A DNA stretch of 64,000 nucleotides from Nodularia sphaerocarpa UHCC 0038 (GCF_022376295.1 NZ_CP060140.1:1368356-1432355); one strand, 5' to 3'. Shown: positions 26,523 through 36,166, counted from the first letter of the stretch. Translations and numbers: made by a program. Notes: generated by a model from the letters alone, not told the origin.

Positions 26523-27518
26523 TTAAACTAATAAATCAGCGCGGGGTTTAAAGGTTTCTATTTCTCGCAATTTTTCATAAAGTTCCCGCTCTTCTGGTGT
26601 GAGATTTTTGGGCGTGACAATTTGAATTTCTACTAATTGATCACCACGTTTACCGTTTTCACCGGGGTAGCCTTTATTGGCTAAACGCAGTCTTTGTCCA
26701 GTCCTCACCCCTGGGGGGATGGTCATTTTTACGGGGCCATCTAAAGTAGGTGCTTCTACTTGTCCTCCTAAAACTGCTTCACAGGGAGTCACTGGGACTT
26801 GGCAAAATATATTGAAACCATCTAGTTTAAATTGGGAATGAAGTTCAACGGTAATTTTTAAGTAGAGATCGCCACCACCAATACCTTGATTTCGTAACCG
26901 GATAGTTTGACCTGTTACCATACCAGGGGGCATATTTACTTCAAGCGATCGCCCATCTTCTAGTCTAATCCGTTCCTTACCACCTTGATAAGCCTTTTCT
27001 AGTGGTAAAGTTAACCTAGCTTCAATATCTCGGCGGGTTGTGCGCGGTGGGCTTTTAGGAACAGTATACTCAACTCGGCTTTTAGGAGAACGAAAGGGAT
27101 CGGTTTTAGTGCTACTACCCCCATTTCTGGTGTCTTTACGATTTCCTACACCCACAACTTGATTAATAAAACTCTCGAAATCATTAAATTGTCCTGGATC
27201 GACATTTTCAGTGCTACTGCGACCATTTGAGGAACCAGCCCAGGTTTTAGGTTTGGGTGGTTTGTTACTCACAAAGCCTTTCTGCTTCCAGTAGCGGCTA
27301 AACTGGTCATACTGCGATCGCCTAGCCGGATCAGAAAGGACTTCATAAGCCTCACCAATATCTTTAAACTTTTCCTCTGCTTCTTTGTTTCCCGGATTCA
27401 GATCAGGGTGATATTGTCTTGCTAACCGCCGATAAACCTTTTTAATTTCTTCACCGGAAGCATCCTTAGTTATTCCTAAAATTTCGTAGTAATCGCGGAA
27501 ATTCTGCAAATTTTGCAT
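26523..27518 (-). CDS. dnaJ: DnaJ-type co-chaperone (type II, no zinc finger)
   Basis: A J domain (about residues 8-72, RLARQYHPDLNPG with HPD) is followed by a Gly/Ser-rich linker containing SSNGRSST. Then come two C-terminal substrate-binding domains (DIEARLTLPLEKAYQGGKERIRL; VTPCEAVLGGQVEAPTLDGPVKMTIPPG). The four CxxCxGxG zinc repeats are absent, as in CbpA/DnaJ2-type proteins. It is 127 bp downstream of dnaK on the same strand and is likely its dedicated partner. It is convergent with the HlyD gene. Confidence 0.92.
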   Translation of the reverse strand: MQNLQNFRDYYEILGITKDASGEEIKKVYRRLARQYHPDLNPGNKEAEEKFKDIGEAYEVLSDPARRSQYDQFSRYWKQKGFVSNKPPKPKTWAGSSNGRSSTENVDPGQFNDFESFINQVVGVGNRKDTRNGGSSTKTDPFRSPKSRVEYTVPKSPPRTTRRDIEARLTLPLEKAYQGGKERIRLEDGRSLEVNMPPGMVTGQTIRLRNQGIGGGDLYLKITVELHSQFKLDGFNIFCQVPVTPCEAVLGGQVEAPTLDGPVKMTIPPGVRTGQRLRLANKGYPGENGKRGDQLVEIQIVTPKNLTPEERELYEKLREIETFKPRADLLV

Positions 27519-27568
27519 AGCTCAATTATTTAACTGTTAATTTTAGTAATAGGGACTGGGGACTAAAG

Positions 27569-27639
27569 AATTTTGGATTTTGGATTTTGGATTTTAGATT
27601 GCAGTTTAATCCAAAATCTAAAATCTAAAATCTAAAATT
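27569..27639. repeat. Inverted repeat made of GGATTTT/AGATTTT heptads between dnaK and dnaJ
   Basis: A 32-nt run of GGATTTT-type heptads (27569-27600) faces a 32-nt run of AAAATCT-type heptads (27608-27639) around a 7-nt spacer. The transcript could form a long A/U-rich stem with several G-U pairs. A single-arm relative lies at 35123-35158. Confidence 0.8.
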
Positions 27640-27645
27640 GATTGA

Positions 27646-29739
27646 CTACAACCAATCATCATCATCATCCCAGTTATCCTGGTAGGTTGGTCGCGTGGGT
27701 TTGCGCGCAGAACGGTTGTCATAGGCTGGTGGACGGCTATCTCTGCTGTAGTTCCTATCGTAGTCTCTGTTGTAGTCTTTGTTGTAGTCCTTGCCATAGG
27801 AATCACGGGAATCACGTTCTCGATATGGATCACGGGAAAAATCGCGATCGCGATCGCGTTCCTTGTCGCCTCCTGTAAAAATGTCACGAATCGTCCCTAA
27901 CAAGTCCTCGTCTTCATCCTCAGCATAATACTCACGGACTTCTCGGTTCAGTTCATACAAAGCATCTTGTAAGTCAGCATAGGCTTGATCAATGCCCCTG
28001 TCTTCATTTTCCTGGAGACTTTCCCGCAGTTCCCGACAAATACCATCAATGCGCTGGCGACGGTTGCGAGCAAACTGCATTCCAAATTCTAATGCCACTT
28101 CTCTGAGTTGGCGTTCAGCTTGTAGAATTAAAGCCTCAGAACGAGTCCGCTTTTCTACCCTTTCTTTACGTTCTCGGTCAACATCAGCATATTTTTGAGC
28201 ATCCTGAATCATCCGATTTACTTCTGATTCGCTCAAAGTCGAAGCACCTTGAATAGTGATGCTTTGTTCTCTTCCGGTAGTTCTATCTACAGCTGTTGCC
28301 TGTAAAATACCATTAGCATCAATATCAAAAGATACCTGAACCTGGGGAATACCTCTGGGCGCTGGCGGAATGCCATAAAGCTTAAAACGTCCCAGAGACT
28401 TATTATTTGCTGCCATTTCCCGTTCACCCTGGACTACGTGAATTTCCACAGTATTTTGGTTATTTTCTGACGTAGAAAAAATGTCAGAACGGCGAACTGG
28501 GATAGTAGTATTGCGGGGAATCAGTTTTTTCATCACGCCACCAATGGTTTCTAATCCCAAAGATAACGGCGTAACATCCAAAAGCAGCACATCTTTGACT
28601 TCACCCGCCAAAATACCTGCCTGAATGGCAGCGCCGATGGCTACAACCTCATCAGGATTGACATTTTCATTGGGTTCTATACCAATTAAATCTCGCACTA
28701 ACTGCTTCACTATGGGTATTCGTGTCGAACCACCAACTAACACCACTTCCTCAATATCTACAGGAGAGAGTCCCGAATCTTTGAGGGCGCGTTTAACTGG
28801 TGTCCGGATCCGACTAATTAAATCAATACACAAACCTTCAAATTGAGAACGAGTCAGGCGAGTTTCCAGATGTTTCGGTCCATCTTCAGTGGCGGTAATG
28901 AAAGGTAAATTAATCTCGGTGACGCTGACAGCCGAAAGTTCAATTTTCGCCTTTTCCGCAGCTTCCATGAGACGTTGTAGAGATTGTCTCTCCCGGCGTA
29001 AGTCTACCCCTTCAGTTTCTAGAAATTGGTCTGCTAACCAATCAACTATTTGTTTGTCAAAGTCATTACCACCTAGTTGAGTATCTCCACTGGTAGCTTT
29101 AACTTCAAAAATGCCATCGCCGACTTCCAAAATGGATACGTCAAAAGTACCACCACCCAAGTCAAAGACGAGGATAGTTTCAGTCGTACCCCTATCTAGA
29201 CCATAAGCCAAAGATGCGGCTGTCGGTTCATTGAGAATCCGCAACACCTCCAAACCAGCTATTCTGCCAGCATCACGTGTCGCCTGTCGTTGGGAATCAT
29301 TAAAATAAGCAGGAACTGTAATTACTGCCCCTGTCACAGGTTCACCCAAATAGCGACTAGCATCTTCTGCCAATTTTTTCATCACCATTGCCGAAATTTC
29401 TTCCGGGGCGAAATCCTTTTTGAGACGGGGACAGGGAATTTTAATATTACCTAATTCGTCTTTGCGGATAGTATAAGGTACACGCTTAGATTCTGGGCTG
29501 AGTTCACCATACTGCCGCCCAATGAAGCGTTTAACTGCAAAAAATGTATTTTGGGGGTTGAGAACCGTTTGCCGTCTGGCCATTTGCCCCACAACCCTTT
29601 CGCCTTCTTTGCTGAAACCGACAACAGAGGGGGTGGTTCGCATTCCTTCTGCATTGGCAATCACCACCGGCTTACCACCCTCCATTACGGCGACTACTGA
29701 GTTGGTTGTACCCAAGTCGATGCCGACTACCTTGCCCAT
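27646..29739 (-). CDS. dnaK: Hsp70 chaperone DnaK
   Basis: The 697-residue Hsp70 starts MGKVVGIDLGTTNSVVAV (phosphate loop 1). It has DLGGGTFDVSILEVGDG, the VGGSTRIPIV motif and the substrate domain LLLDVTPLSLGLETIGGVMKKLIPRNT. The C-terminal lid ends in an unusual charged tail (about 620-697) of repeated DRDRD, KDYNKDYNRDYDRNY units and finally WDDDDDWL, instead of EEVD-like or glycine-rich ends. Cyanobacteria carry several DnaK paralogues; I cannot assign the number. I see no CIRCE-type inverted repeat upstream. It is followed by dnaJ. Confidence 0.95.
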   Translation of the reverse strand: MGKVVGIDLGTTNSVVAVMEGGKPVVIANAEGMRTTPSVVGFSKEGERVVGQMARRQTVLNPQNTFFAVKRFIGRQYGELSPESKRVPYTIRKDELGNIKIPCPRLKKDFAPEEISAMVMKKLAEDASRYLGEPVTGAVITVPAYFNDSQRQATRDAGRIAGLEVLRILNEPTAASLAYGLDRGTTETILVFDLGGGTFDVSILEVGDGIFEVKATSGDTQLGGNDFDKQIVDWLADQFLETEGVDLRRERQSLQRLMEAAEKAKIELSAVSVTEINLPFITATEDGPKHLETRLTRSQFEGLCIDLISRIRTPVKRALKDSGLSPVDIEEVVLVGGSTRIPIVKQLVRDLIGIEPNENVNPDEVVAIGAAIQAGILAGEVKDVLLLDVTPLSLGLETIGGVMKKLIPRNTTIPVRRSDIFSTSENNQNTVEIHVVQGEREMAANNKSLGRFKLYGIPPAPRGIPQVQVSFDIDANGILQATAVDRTTGREQSITIQGASTLSESEVNRMIQDAQKYADVDRERKERVEKRTRSEALILQAERQLREVALEFGMQFARNRRQRIDGICRELRESLQENEDRGIDQAYADLQDALYELNREVREYYAEDEDEDLLGTIRDIFTGGDKERDRDRDFSRDPYRERDSRDSYGKDYNKDYNRDYDRNYSRDSRPPAYDNRSARKPTRPTYQDNWDDDDDWL

Positions 29740-30056
29740 GCGTTACTCTTCTCCTAGCGTGTCTTGTAATTTTATGATAATTATGCGGGACTACCTCTAG
29801 CTGTTTGCTATTGGATGAAAACACTTCAATGATATGATAGTCATGATTAGGGTAAGAAGTAGAGGAGTTTAAGCTTGAGTAGCTAGTTGCAAGACTAGGA
29901 TAACATTGAGAATGCTAAGTATGTCCAAGTAGCTCAAATCTTATCCGCCAAATACTAAGCTTTACCGTTTGTTCAATTTGGGAAATCCACCCGGATAAAT
30001 GTTGCTTTTTCCTTTATCGAGTCACAAAAAGTTGATATTGCAACTATTTTAAAGCT
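29740..30056. other. Divergent dnaK / M28 peptidase intergenic region
   Basis: The 317 bp presumably hold both promoters. I looked for a CIRCE element (TTAGCACTC-N9-GAGTGCTAA) and did not find one. ATGATATGATAGTCATGAT near 29829-29847 is a loose inverted repeat of unknown meaning. Confidence 0.4.
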
Positions 30057-30905
30057 TTGATTTTAAAAGAGCGATTACTAAATCATCTGCGGCAGATAGC
30101 GCGAGAACGAGATCCTTACTTAGCCACAGCCGGCCATTTTTTTGTTCAAGAATACATCCGTCAAGAATTTGCCCAATGGGAAAGTGTGGAAATCCACACC
30201 TTTTTAGTACGTGGTAAAAGCTGCAATAATCTTATCCTCAATTTACCTTGTCAAGCTGGAAGGACAAAAAAAGATTTCCCACCAATTTTAATTGCTGCTC
30301 ATTATGATGGTGTACCAGGGACACCAGGGGCTGATGATAATGCTACAGGTGTGGCGGTATTGCTGGAGTTAGCCCGAAAATTTGCGGCTGAACCCGTTAA
30401 ATATCCTTTACGGCTGGTGGCTTTCGATATGGAGGAATATGGGCTGCTGGGTAGTGCTGAATATGCAGCTTTGTTACACGAACAACGGCAACCTCTGCGT
30501 TTAATGATATCTCTGGAAATGTTGGGATATCGTGATTTTACCCCTAATTCTCAAAGGTATCCATCTCCTCTAGAACGGTTTTATCCCAATCAGGGCGATT
30601 TTATTGCTTTAATTGGCAATTTACGCACAATTGGCGACTTAATCAGGATGAGTCGCCATATTCGCCAAGTTGGTATATCCAGTCAGTGGCTACCTGTGCC
30701 GAATCGTGGTTTAATTGTGCCTCAAACTCGGCTCAGTGATCATGCGCCGTTTTGGGATTTGGGTTATCCGGCGATGATGGTGACAGATACAGCATTTTTA
30801 AGGAATCCCCATTATCACAAATCTAGTGATGCGATCGCTACTTTGGATTTAGATTTTCTCACAGGTGTTTGTGAAGGTTTAGAAGTTGCTATTCGGCGGT
30901 TGTAA
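30057..30905 (+). CDS. M28-family zinc aminopeptidase
   Basis: The 282 residues show the M28 metal site: H82 (AAHYDGVPG), bridging D93 (GADDNATG), catalytic E126 and ligand E127 (FDMEEYG), and late histidines (SDHAPFWD, NPHYHKSSD). The protein probably trims N-terminal residues from peptides; there is no signal peptide, so it is likely cytoplasmic. The start is a TTG without a clear Shine-Dalgarno sequence, and no in-frame ATG lies near the N-terminus, so the first residues are uncertain. It is monocistronic. Confidence 0.85.
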   Translation: MILKERLLNHLRQIARERDPYLATAGHFFVQEYIRQEFAQWESVEIHTFLVRGKSCNNLILNLPCQAGRTKKDFPPILIAAHYDGVPGTPGADDNATGVAVLLELARKFAAEPVKYPLRLVAFDMEEYGLLGSAEYAALLHEQRQPLRLMISLEMLGYRDFTPNSQRYPSPLERFYPNQGDFIALIGNLRTIGDLIRMSRHIRQVGISSQWLPVPNRGLIVPQTRLSDHAPFWDLGYPAMMVTDTAFLRNPHYHKSSDAIATLDLDFLTGVCEGLEVAIRRL

Positions 30906-31096
30906 TAGTAAAATATAGTTAATATTTTTGAGAATGAGTTGTGATGATTGCTATATCAATTTTCATCTGAGTTGGGTATGGAAGAGCGGGCATCTTTGCC
31001 CTCCACCACAAGATTTATAATATTAAAATTTCTACTTTATTTATTTGCAAAGTGCTGTATATCGTATTTATATTTTAAGTGAGATACACAAAAGAG

Positions 31097-31125
31097 TTAA
31101 TTAACCACAGATGAACACAGATAAA
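31097..31125. repeat. Dispersed repeat (TTAATTAACCACAGATGAAC type), copy 1
   Basis: A 29-nt stretch is identical to 37447-37475, where it supplies the end of the O-antigen ligase gene. An interrupted, inverted copy is at 48289-48355. Confidence 0.85.
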
Positions 31126-31384
31126 TATCTACTTCATCTCCATCAAAAATGCTGTAAGTAGGGTGTGTTATTAGATGAGCTAAATCATCATAAGACAAGC
31201 CATTTCAGCCCCTCTATTTCAGTTTGAGCAGGGATTCGGATCAATGCCTACCAGAGATTGTAGAGAACTTAGAGCATAAGCACTTGCAGATATTGCACTA
31301 TCGTAATATAACCTTTTAAAGTACGCGATCGCAGAGCGCCATAGCGCCTTGTTGTGCTATCTCATGTAATTGTGGTATATCTAT

Positions 31385-31399
31385 ATACGGTATCCGTAT
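31385..31399. promoter_or_regulatory. Candidate operator palindrome ATACGGTATCCGTAT
   Basis: ATACGG and CCGTAT flank a TAT centre about 115 bp upstream of the carotenoid oxygenase start. The position suits a regulator site, but the only evidence is symmetry. Confidence 0.3.
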
Positions 31400-31513
31400 T
31401 GTCACATAGCCGCGTTTTCGTTTTGGTTAGGCTTTCGACTTAACTTTCGTGAGCTATGAGCTTTCTGACGTTTTTCAAAGCAACGTTTCATCAGTTCAGT
31501 AAGGAGAATTTCA

Positions 31514-33766
31514 ATGTCATATAAAATTACTGGCAAAGTTTATGAGGCTGAAACTAGTTTAGGAATCCCTAATCTCATCGTTCAAGCTTTTGATAAGGAT
31601 CTGCTTAAGGATGATAATTTAGGGGAGACAATCACAGATAGCCAAGGCAAATTTGAAATAAATTACACCGAAAAAGACTTCAAAGGAATGTTTGAAGGCG
31701 AACCAGATTTATATATTGTGATCAAAACAGGCGATCGCGTCAATACCTTATATAACAGTGAAAAAAACATCCGTCATCGAGCCAAGCGTCATGAAAATTT
31801 TGATATAGGGATTCCAAAATCAGCTTTTGTTAACCAAATCAAAGATGATAAACAATTGTTAAAAGTTCTCTTTGGTGTTGCTTGGTTAGATGGAGTTCTC
31901 GAACCAGGAGAACAACTATATTTGAAGCAAGTAGCAAACCAAAAAGGACTAGCAGAAGATCCAGAAATTAAAACTTTATTAGCAGGTCAACCAGTCCCGT
32001 CTCAGGAAGCTTACGCCTGCTTACAAGCATATTTAGGGACTAATCCCAGTGATGAAGATTATGATGAACTATGTCAATCACTGGAAACACTTACTGCGCT
32101 CGATTCAGTAATAGAAGGTATCGAAACAGAACTTATAGCCAGCATACCCAAAAGAGAAGCTCGCCAAATCGCCCTCAAGCAACGCCTATTAGGTGCTTTC
32201 CTCGACCCGCAATTCATAGCGAAATTGGCTACACCGAAAACCCAAACAAGCCAAGAAGTGCAAAAAAAAGGTGCTTACTCAGATACACCTTACCGTGTCA
32301 TGAGTCAGCTGATTGATAAAATTGAACCTCCACAAATCAAAGAGATTCAAAAAGTCTTAGCTAGGTTGTTTTTACAAGACAACTTTGCTCCAGTCAAAGA
32401 AGAAATTACCGCCGATGATTTGCCCGTAATTGGTCAACTTCCACAAGAATTATCGGGGATGTTTTTACGCATTTCTCCTAATCCCCTATTCCCCCCCATT
32501 GGACTATATCACTGGTTTGATGGTGATGGGATGTTACATGGGGTAAATATCAAAAATGGTAAAGCCACCTATCGTAACCGATACGTTGAGACCGATACTC
32601 TGAAAATTGAAAAAAAAGAAGGGAAAGCAATTTGGCCAGGTTTACTGAATCTACCTCGATTTGACTCTCCTCACGAGATAATGATCAAGAATCCTGCCAA
32701 TACATCTGTAATGTGGCACTCTGGTAAACTGTTGGCCTTGTGTGAAGCAGGAGTACCGCATCAGATTCGAGTCCCAGACTTAGAAACCGTTGGCGCTCAC
32801 ACCTTTAACAATAAACTCACCTGCGCTTTTACAGCACATCCTAAAATAGACCCCGTAACCGGAGAAATGATGTTCTTCGGCTTTTCTCCCATTGCTCCAC
32901 CTTACTTATCCTATGGCGTAGTCACAGCAGAAGGAGAAATTACCCGCATTGTGCCAATTGATTTACCTTCGCCTGTAATGATGCATGATTTTGCCATTAC
33001 TGAAAATTACTCAATTTTCTTAGATATGCCCCTCACTTTCCAGCCTGGACAAATGATGAAAGGTGGAATTCCCCTAGCCTTTAATCGCAAAAGAAAAAGC
33101 CGGATTGGCATTATCCCACGTCATGGTAATAACAAATCCCTACGCTGGTTTGAAGTGACCACTTGTATGGTTTATCATACTGTCAATGCTTACGAAGAAG
33201 GAGATGAGATAGTCCTGCTAGGTTTGCGGATGCCTTCAACTAATCTCTTAATCCCCAGTGACGATATTGAAAATGGCAATAGTTCTGAGAATGAAATGGC
33301 AAAAATGTGTCGCTGGCGCATTCATCTCACAACAGGAGCTATCACCCAAGAATTACTTGATGATCAAGTTACAGAATTCCCCCGAATTAATGATAATTTG
33401 GTTGGGCGCAAAATACGTTATATCTACGCTGGACAAGGCGCACTTTATGCTAGTCCAAAACCCCTGCTTGATGGCGTGAAAAAATATGATTTAGAAAAAG
33501 GCACGGCTGAAAGCTATTTCTTTGGGCGGGGGCGTTTTGGAGGTGAATGTGTATTTGTTCCTCGTCCTGGGGCGACTGTTGAGGATGATGGTTGGGTAAT
33601 CACTTATATTCACGATACGATTACCAATAAGTCAGAATTGCTGGTTTTAAATGCCCAAAACATCACCTCTGATCCTGTGGCGCGGGTTATGCTCCCTCAG
33701 CGTGTACCCTATGGTTTCCACTGTGGCTGGGTTTCCTCTGAACAAATGGCAAGTCAGAAAATTTAA
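31514..33766 (+). CDS. Carotenoid cleavage oxygenase with transthyretin-like and TerB-like N-terminal domains
   Basis: The C-terminal part (about 295-745) is a seven-blade carotenoid oxygenase. Its four iron-binding histidines are all present: H442 (TAHPK), H491 (MMHDF), H555 (VYHTV) and H736 (GFHCGW). It cleaves conjugated polyenes with O2 to apocarotenals; the substrate is not predictable. The N-terminal 300 residues are unusual for this family: a transthyretin-like beta-sandwich (1-100, KITGKVYEAETSLGIPNLIVQAFD) and an acidic helical TerB-like domain (105-225, LLKVLFGVAWLDGVLEPGEQLYL). AAGGAG lies eight bases before the ATG. The gene stands alone and ends in a clear terminator. Confidence 0.85.
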   Translation: MSYKITGKVYEAETSLGIPNLIVQAFDKDLLKDDNLGETITDSQGKFEINYTEKDFKGMFEGEPDLYIVIKTGDRVNTLYNSEKNIRHRAKRHENFDIGIPKSAFVNQIKDDKQLLKVLFGVAWLDGVLEPGEQLYLKQVANQKGLAEDPEIKTLLAGQPVPSQEAYACLQAYLGTNPSDEDYDELCQSLETLTALDSVIEGIETELIASIPKREARQIALKQRLLGAFLDPQFIAKLATPKTQTSQEVQKKGAYSDTPYRVMSQLIDKIEPPQIKEIQKVLARLFLQDNFAPVKEEITADDLPVIGQLPQELSGMFLRISPNPLFPPIGLYHWFDGDGMLHGVNIKNGKATYRNRYVETDTLKIEKKEGKAIWPGLLNLPRFDSPHEIMIKNPANTSVMWHSGKLLALCEAGVPHQIRVPDLETVGAHTFNNKLTCAFTAHPKIDPVTGEMMFFGFSPIAPPYLSYGVVTAEGEITRIVPIDLPSPVMMHDFAITENYSIFLDMPLTFQPGQMMKGGIPLAFNRKRKSRIGIIPRHGNNKSLRWFEVTTCMVYHTVNAYEEGDEIVLLGLRMPSTNLLIPSDDIENGNSSENEMAKMCRWRIHLTTGAITQELLDDQVTEFPRINDNLVGRKIRYIYAGQGALYASPKPLLDGVKKYDLEKGTAESYFFGRGRFGGECVFVPRPGATVEDDGWVITYIHDTITNKSELLVLNAQNITSDPVARVMLPQRVPYGFHCGWVSSEQMASQKI

Positions 33767-33833
33767 TGTGATTGCGGGACTTCTAATCACTAAAATACTC
33801 AGTATACAAGAATAAGAATTATTCTAGAGGGTA

Positions 33834-33874
33834 AGGAGCTAGGACTGCCTTCGGCAGTTCTGACTCTCCTTTTT
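33834..33874 (+). terminator. Rho-independent terminator of the carotenoid oxygenase
   Basis: AGGACTGCC (33841-33849) and GGCAGTTCT (33853-33861) form a 9-bp stem on a TTC loop. It is extended by AGGAG/CTCCT (33834-33838/33866-33870) and followed by TTTTT. Confidence 0.85.
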
Positions 33875-34089
33875 GTAGTTAGTTCTGTTGTTCTTTGTCA
33901 CACCCATTGCTTCACAATATATCTGATGTCAAAACTCCAGTTCTGAAGATGGATGAGGTTTAAATATCAAGAAAACAAAAAGTCAGTAGGGGTGGTTTAC
34001 AGGTATGATCAACAATTAACGAGGATCTAAATCAACGCGTCCCTACTCCGTGTTAGAACATCGAGCCAACAGTTTAGCGATAAATACAA

Positions 34090-35121
34090 TTATTCGGTAA
34101 AGAATTGGAAGAAATTGATATTAGGTAAAGTTAACTGGCGCAGGTAATGATTAATTTCCCCAGATGCAGCAAGTCCAGAAATCATTGCGTCTTCGGCGAG
34201 ATAACCACCACACCAATCACCACAACAGACTAAAGGTAGGGAAGCTTTGGCAGATAATACATGATTTGTCCAGGGATGACTAGGAAAGGCGTAACGCCAG
34301 CGATGTACTTGCATCCACTCTGGTTGTTCTAGCCAGGGAAGCGCTAACCTCTGGGCGGCTTGTTGTAACATCTCTTTTCCCACTGGTTGTAAATCTGGGG
34401 TTTCTAAATGCAGTTCGGCAAATTTAGCGCTACTTTGCAAGACAAATACAGGTTGCTGAGGGTGGGGACGTTTGCTACTATCTAATCCAATCCATCCCAG
34501 AACAGGATCATCTGTAAATTTTCGGTCGTTCCAAGGTGGAAGTTCTACGGATGTGGCGGGATATCCAGCGATCGCACTCACAGAAGGATAAAATTCTACA
34601 GAACTCAAATTGTCGATAAATTCTCTACCTAATACCGCCTCCCCCAATGGTGCTAACAGTGTCAAAGCTTGGGGCGCTGGAATGGCTAAAACTAAAGCTT
34701 TCGCTGTTAATTGTTCGTTACTTTCCAGAGTCAGACACCAACTATTTTCCTCAGTGGGGTGAATAGCTGTGACACGTTGATTTAGTTGGATTTGTAAACC
34801 TTGAGCGAGAAATTTGGCGATCGCACTCATTCCCGCAGGTACAATATAACGGGGTGCTGAATCGGGTTGAGTCGGATTTGCCCACAGTTCTACGATATGG
34901 CGATCGCACAACAATTGCACAAAATTTCGGAATAATTCACCTTTAGGCTTCAAATAACAAGCCCCATGATCTGCCCAAGTTTCATATAATCGACGTGTAG
35001 CAAGTCGTCCCCCTAAACCACGGGACTTTTCTACAACCAACACCGAATATCCAGCCTCAGTTAACCGTTGGGCGCATATTAAACCTGCCATGCCGGCACC
35101 AATTATAGCAATATCAGTCAT
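34090..35121 (-). CDS. Renalase-like FAD-dependent oxidoreductase
   Basis: The 343 residues begin with a dinucleotide-binding motif IAIIGAGMAGLICAQRL, then VVEKSRGLGGRLATRR, which is typical of the renalase/NAD(P)-binding amine-oxidase branch. The C-terminal FAD-contact region reads PLVCCGDWCGGYLAEDAMISGLAASGE. Bacterial renalases oxidise 2- or 6-dihydro-NAD(P) isomers back to usable cofactor, but this family is broad and the substrate here is unknown. It is cytoplasmic. It is convergent with the carotenoid oxygenase and divergent from yaaW. Confidence 0.8.
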   Translation of the reverse strand: MTDIAIIGAGMAGLICAQRLTEAGYSVLVVEKSRGLGGRLATRRLYETWADHGACYLKPKGELFRNFVQLLCDRHIVELWANPTQPDSAPRYIVPAGMSAIAKFLAQGLQIQLNQRVTAIHPTEENSWCLTLESNEQLTAKALVLAIPAPQALTLLAPLGEAVLGREFIDNLSSVEFYPSVSAIAGYPATSVELPPWNDRKFTDDPVLGWIGLDSSKRPHPQQPVFVLQSSAKFAELHLETPDLQPVGKEMLQQAAQRLALPWLEQPEWMQVHRWRYAFPSHPWTNHVLSAKASLPLVCCGDWCGGYLAEDAMISGLAASGEINHYLRQLTLPNINFFQFFTE

Positions 35122-35266
35122 ACAATTTTAGATTTTAGATTTTGGATTTTGGATTTTTGTTCGGACAACAGATAAATCTGGGGGCTTGTAGCACTAGGGA
35201 ACTATTGGTCATAATTTATTGGTGAGTACGAATACCTCATAACCAATGACAAATAACAAATGACCA

Positions 35267-36166
35267 ATGACTGCTAATAGTAGAATAAGGTACATAAAGC
35301 CTGCACGCAGAGAGGAAGGGAAATTGGATGAACTGAGGGCGGCGCTGGAACTAGCAACAGAAGAGGAATTGCAAGATTTAACCGCAATTCTTTTTAGTCG
35401 CAAATTTAATCCCCTAGATTATGTTCATACACCTGAACCGATTGAGGTTCAAAGCCAAAACCATAAAGCTTGGTTAGATACATTAGAAAATCGGTTTCGG
35501 TTTTTAGCAGCAGATGGGATGACTGTATTAAAGGGGCGTACAAGTCAAGTAACTTACCGCCAAGCATTAATTCAAGTCTGTAAGTATCTGAAAATTCCTT
35601 ATTCTGATGAACTGACAACCGTTGATTTAGAAGCTGAATTATTTTTACATCTATTAGGACAGGTGTGGAAAAAATTGCCGGAAAATGAGAAACAAAAATT
35701 AAACGAACAGGTACAACGACAATTGTCCCAGTCCGACTTAAAACAACCATTACCATTGTTATTACAGCGTGACCCCTTGGGATTACTTGTGAAAGGTGGT
35801 AGCGCTTTGGCGGTTACTTCGATTCTTCAGCCTTTGGTTTTGCAACAAATAGCCCGGCAATTTGCGATCCATTTTGCTAAATATCAAGTAGCTCAACAGA
35901 CGGCAATTGCTGGTTCTCAAGCTGCTGCTAACCAATTTAAAGGCTATGTAGCTCTACAAATGGCGCGACGGGGTATGACGATGAATGCGGCTCGTTATGG
36001 GGCTGTTAGAAGCGTTTTTACCTTTATTGGCCCAGTGATGTGGACTTGGTTTTTTGCAGATTTAGGATGGAGAGCAATTTCTACTAACTATGGTCGCATC
36101 ATCCCCACCATATTTGCTTTAGCACAAATTCGTCTCACCCGTGCAGAATATTGGGAGCCAGCTTGA
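35267..36166 (+). CDS. YaaW family protein
   Basis: A 299-residue protein of the YaaW/UPF0174 family. It has a helical N-terminal half (LDELRAALELATEEELQDLTAILFSRKFNPLDY) and a C-terminal half with hydrophobic stretches (about 165-185, 240-265). The function is unknown. The ATG at 35267 falls inside a CAATGAC-type dispersed repeat and has no ribosome site. A TTG at 35324, with AGAGGAAGG just upstream, starts the protein at LDELRAAL and may be the real start. The stop region overlaps the O-antigen ligase start by 16 bases. Confidence 0.75.
   Translation: MTANSRIRYIKPARREEGKLDELRAALELATEEELQDLTAILFSRKFNPLDYVHTPEPIEVQSQNHKAWLDTLENRFRFLAADGMTVLKGRTSQVTYRQALIQVCKYLKIPYSDELTTVDLEAELFLHLLGQVWKKLPENEKQKLNEQVQRQLSQSDLKQPLPLLLQRDPLGLLVKGGSALAVTSILQPLVLQQIARQFAIHFAKYQVAQQTAIAGSQAAANQFKGYVALQMARRGMTMNAARYGAVRSVFTFIGPVMWTWFFADLGWRAISTNYGRIIPTIFALAQIRLTRAEYWEPA

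Larger units (their letters stand above)
30906..31513. other. Long intergenic region upstream of the carotenoid oxygenase
   Basis: The 608 bp contain a dispersed repeat (31097-31125) and a 15-nt interrupted palindrome (31385-31399), and otherwise AT-rich DNA without convincing ORFs or a tRNA-like fold. The oxygenase promoter and a long leader probably lie in the right half. Confidence 0.45.

Noticed and set aside
26523..29739. HrcA/CIRCE control of dnaK
   Set aside because: I searched the region upstream of dnaK for TTAGCACTC-N9-GAGTGCTAA and saw no match.
31514..33766. Tellurite-resistance function from the TerB-like segment
   Set aside because: The segment is only one domain of a carotenoid oxygenase and no other ter genes are adjacent; a tellurite role is not supported.
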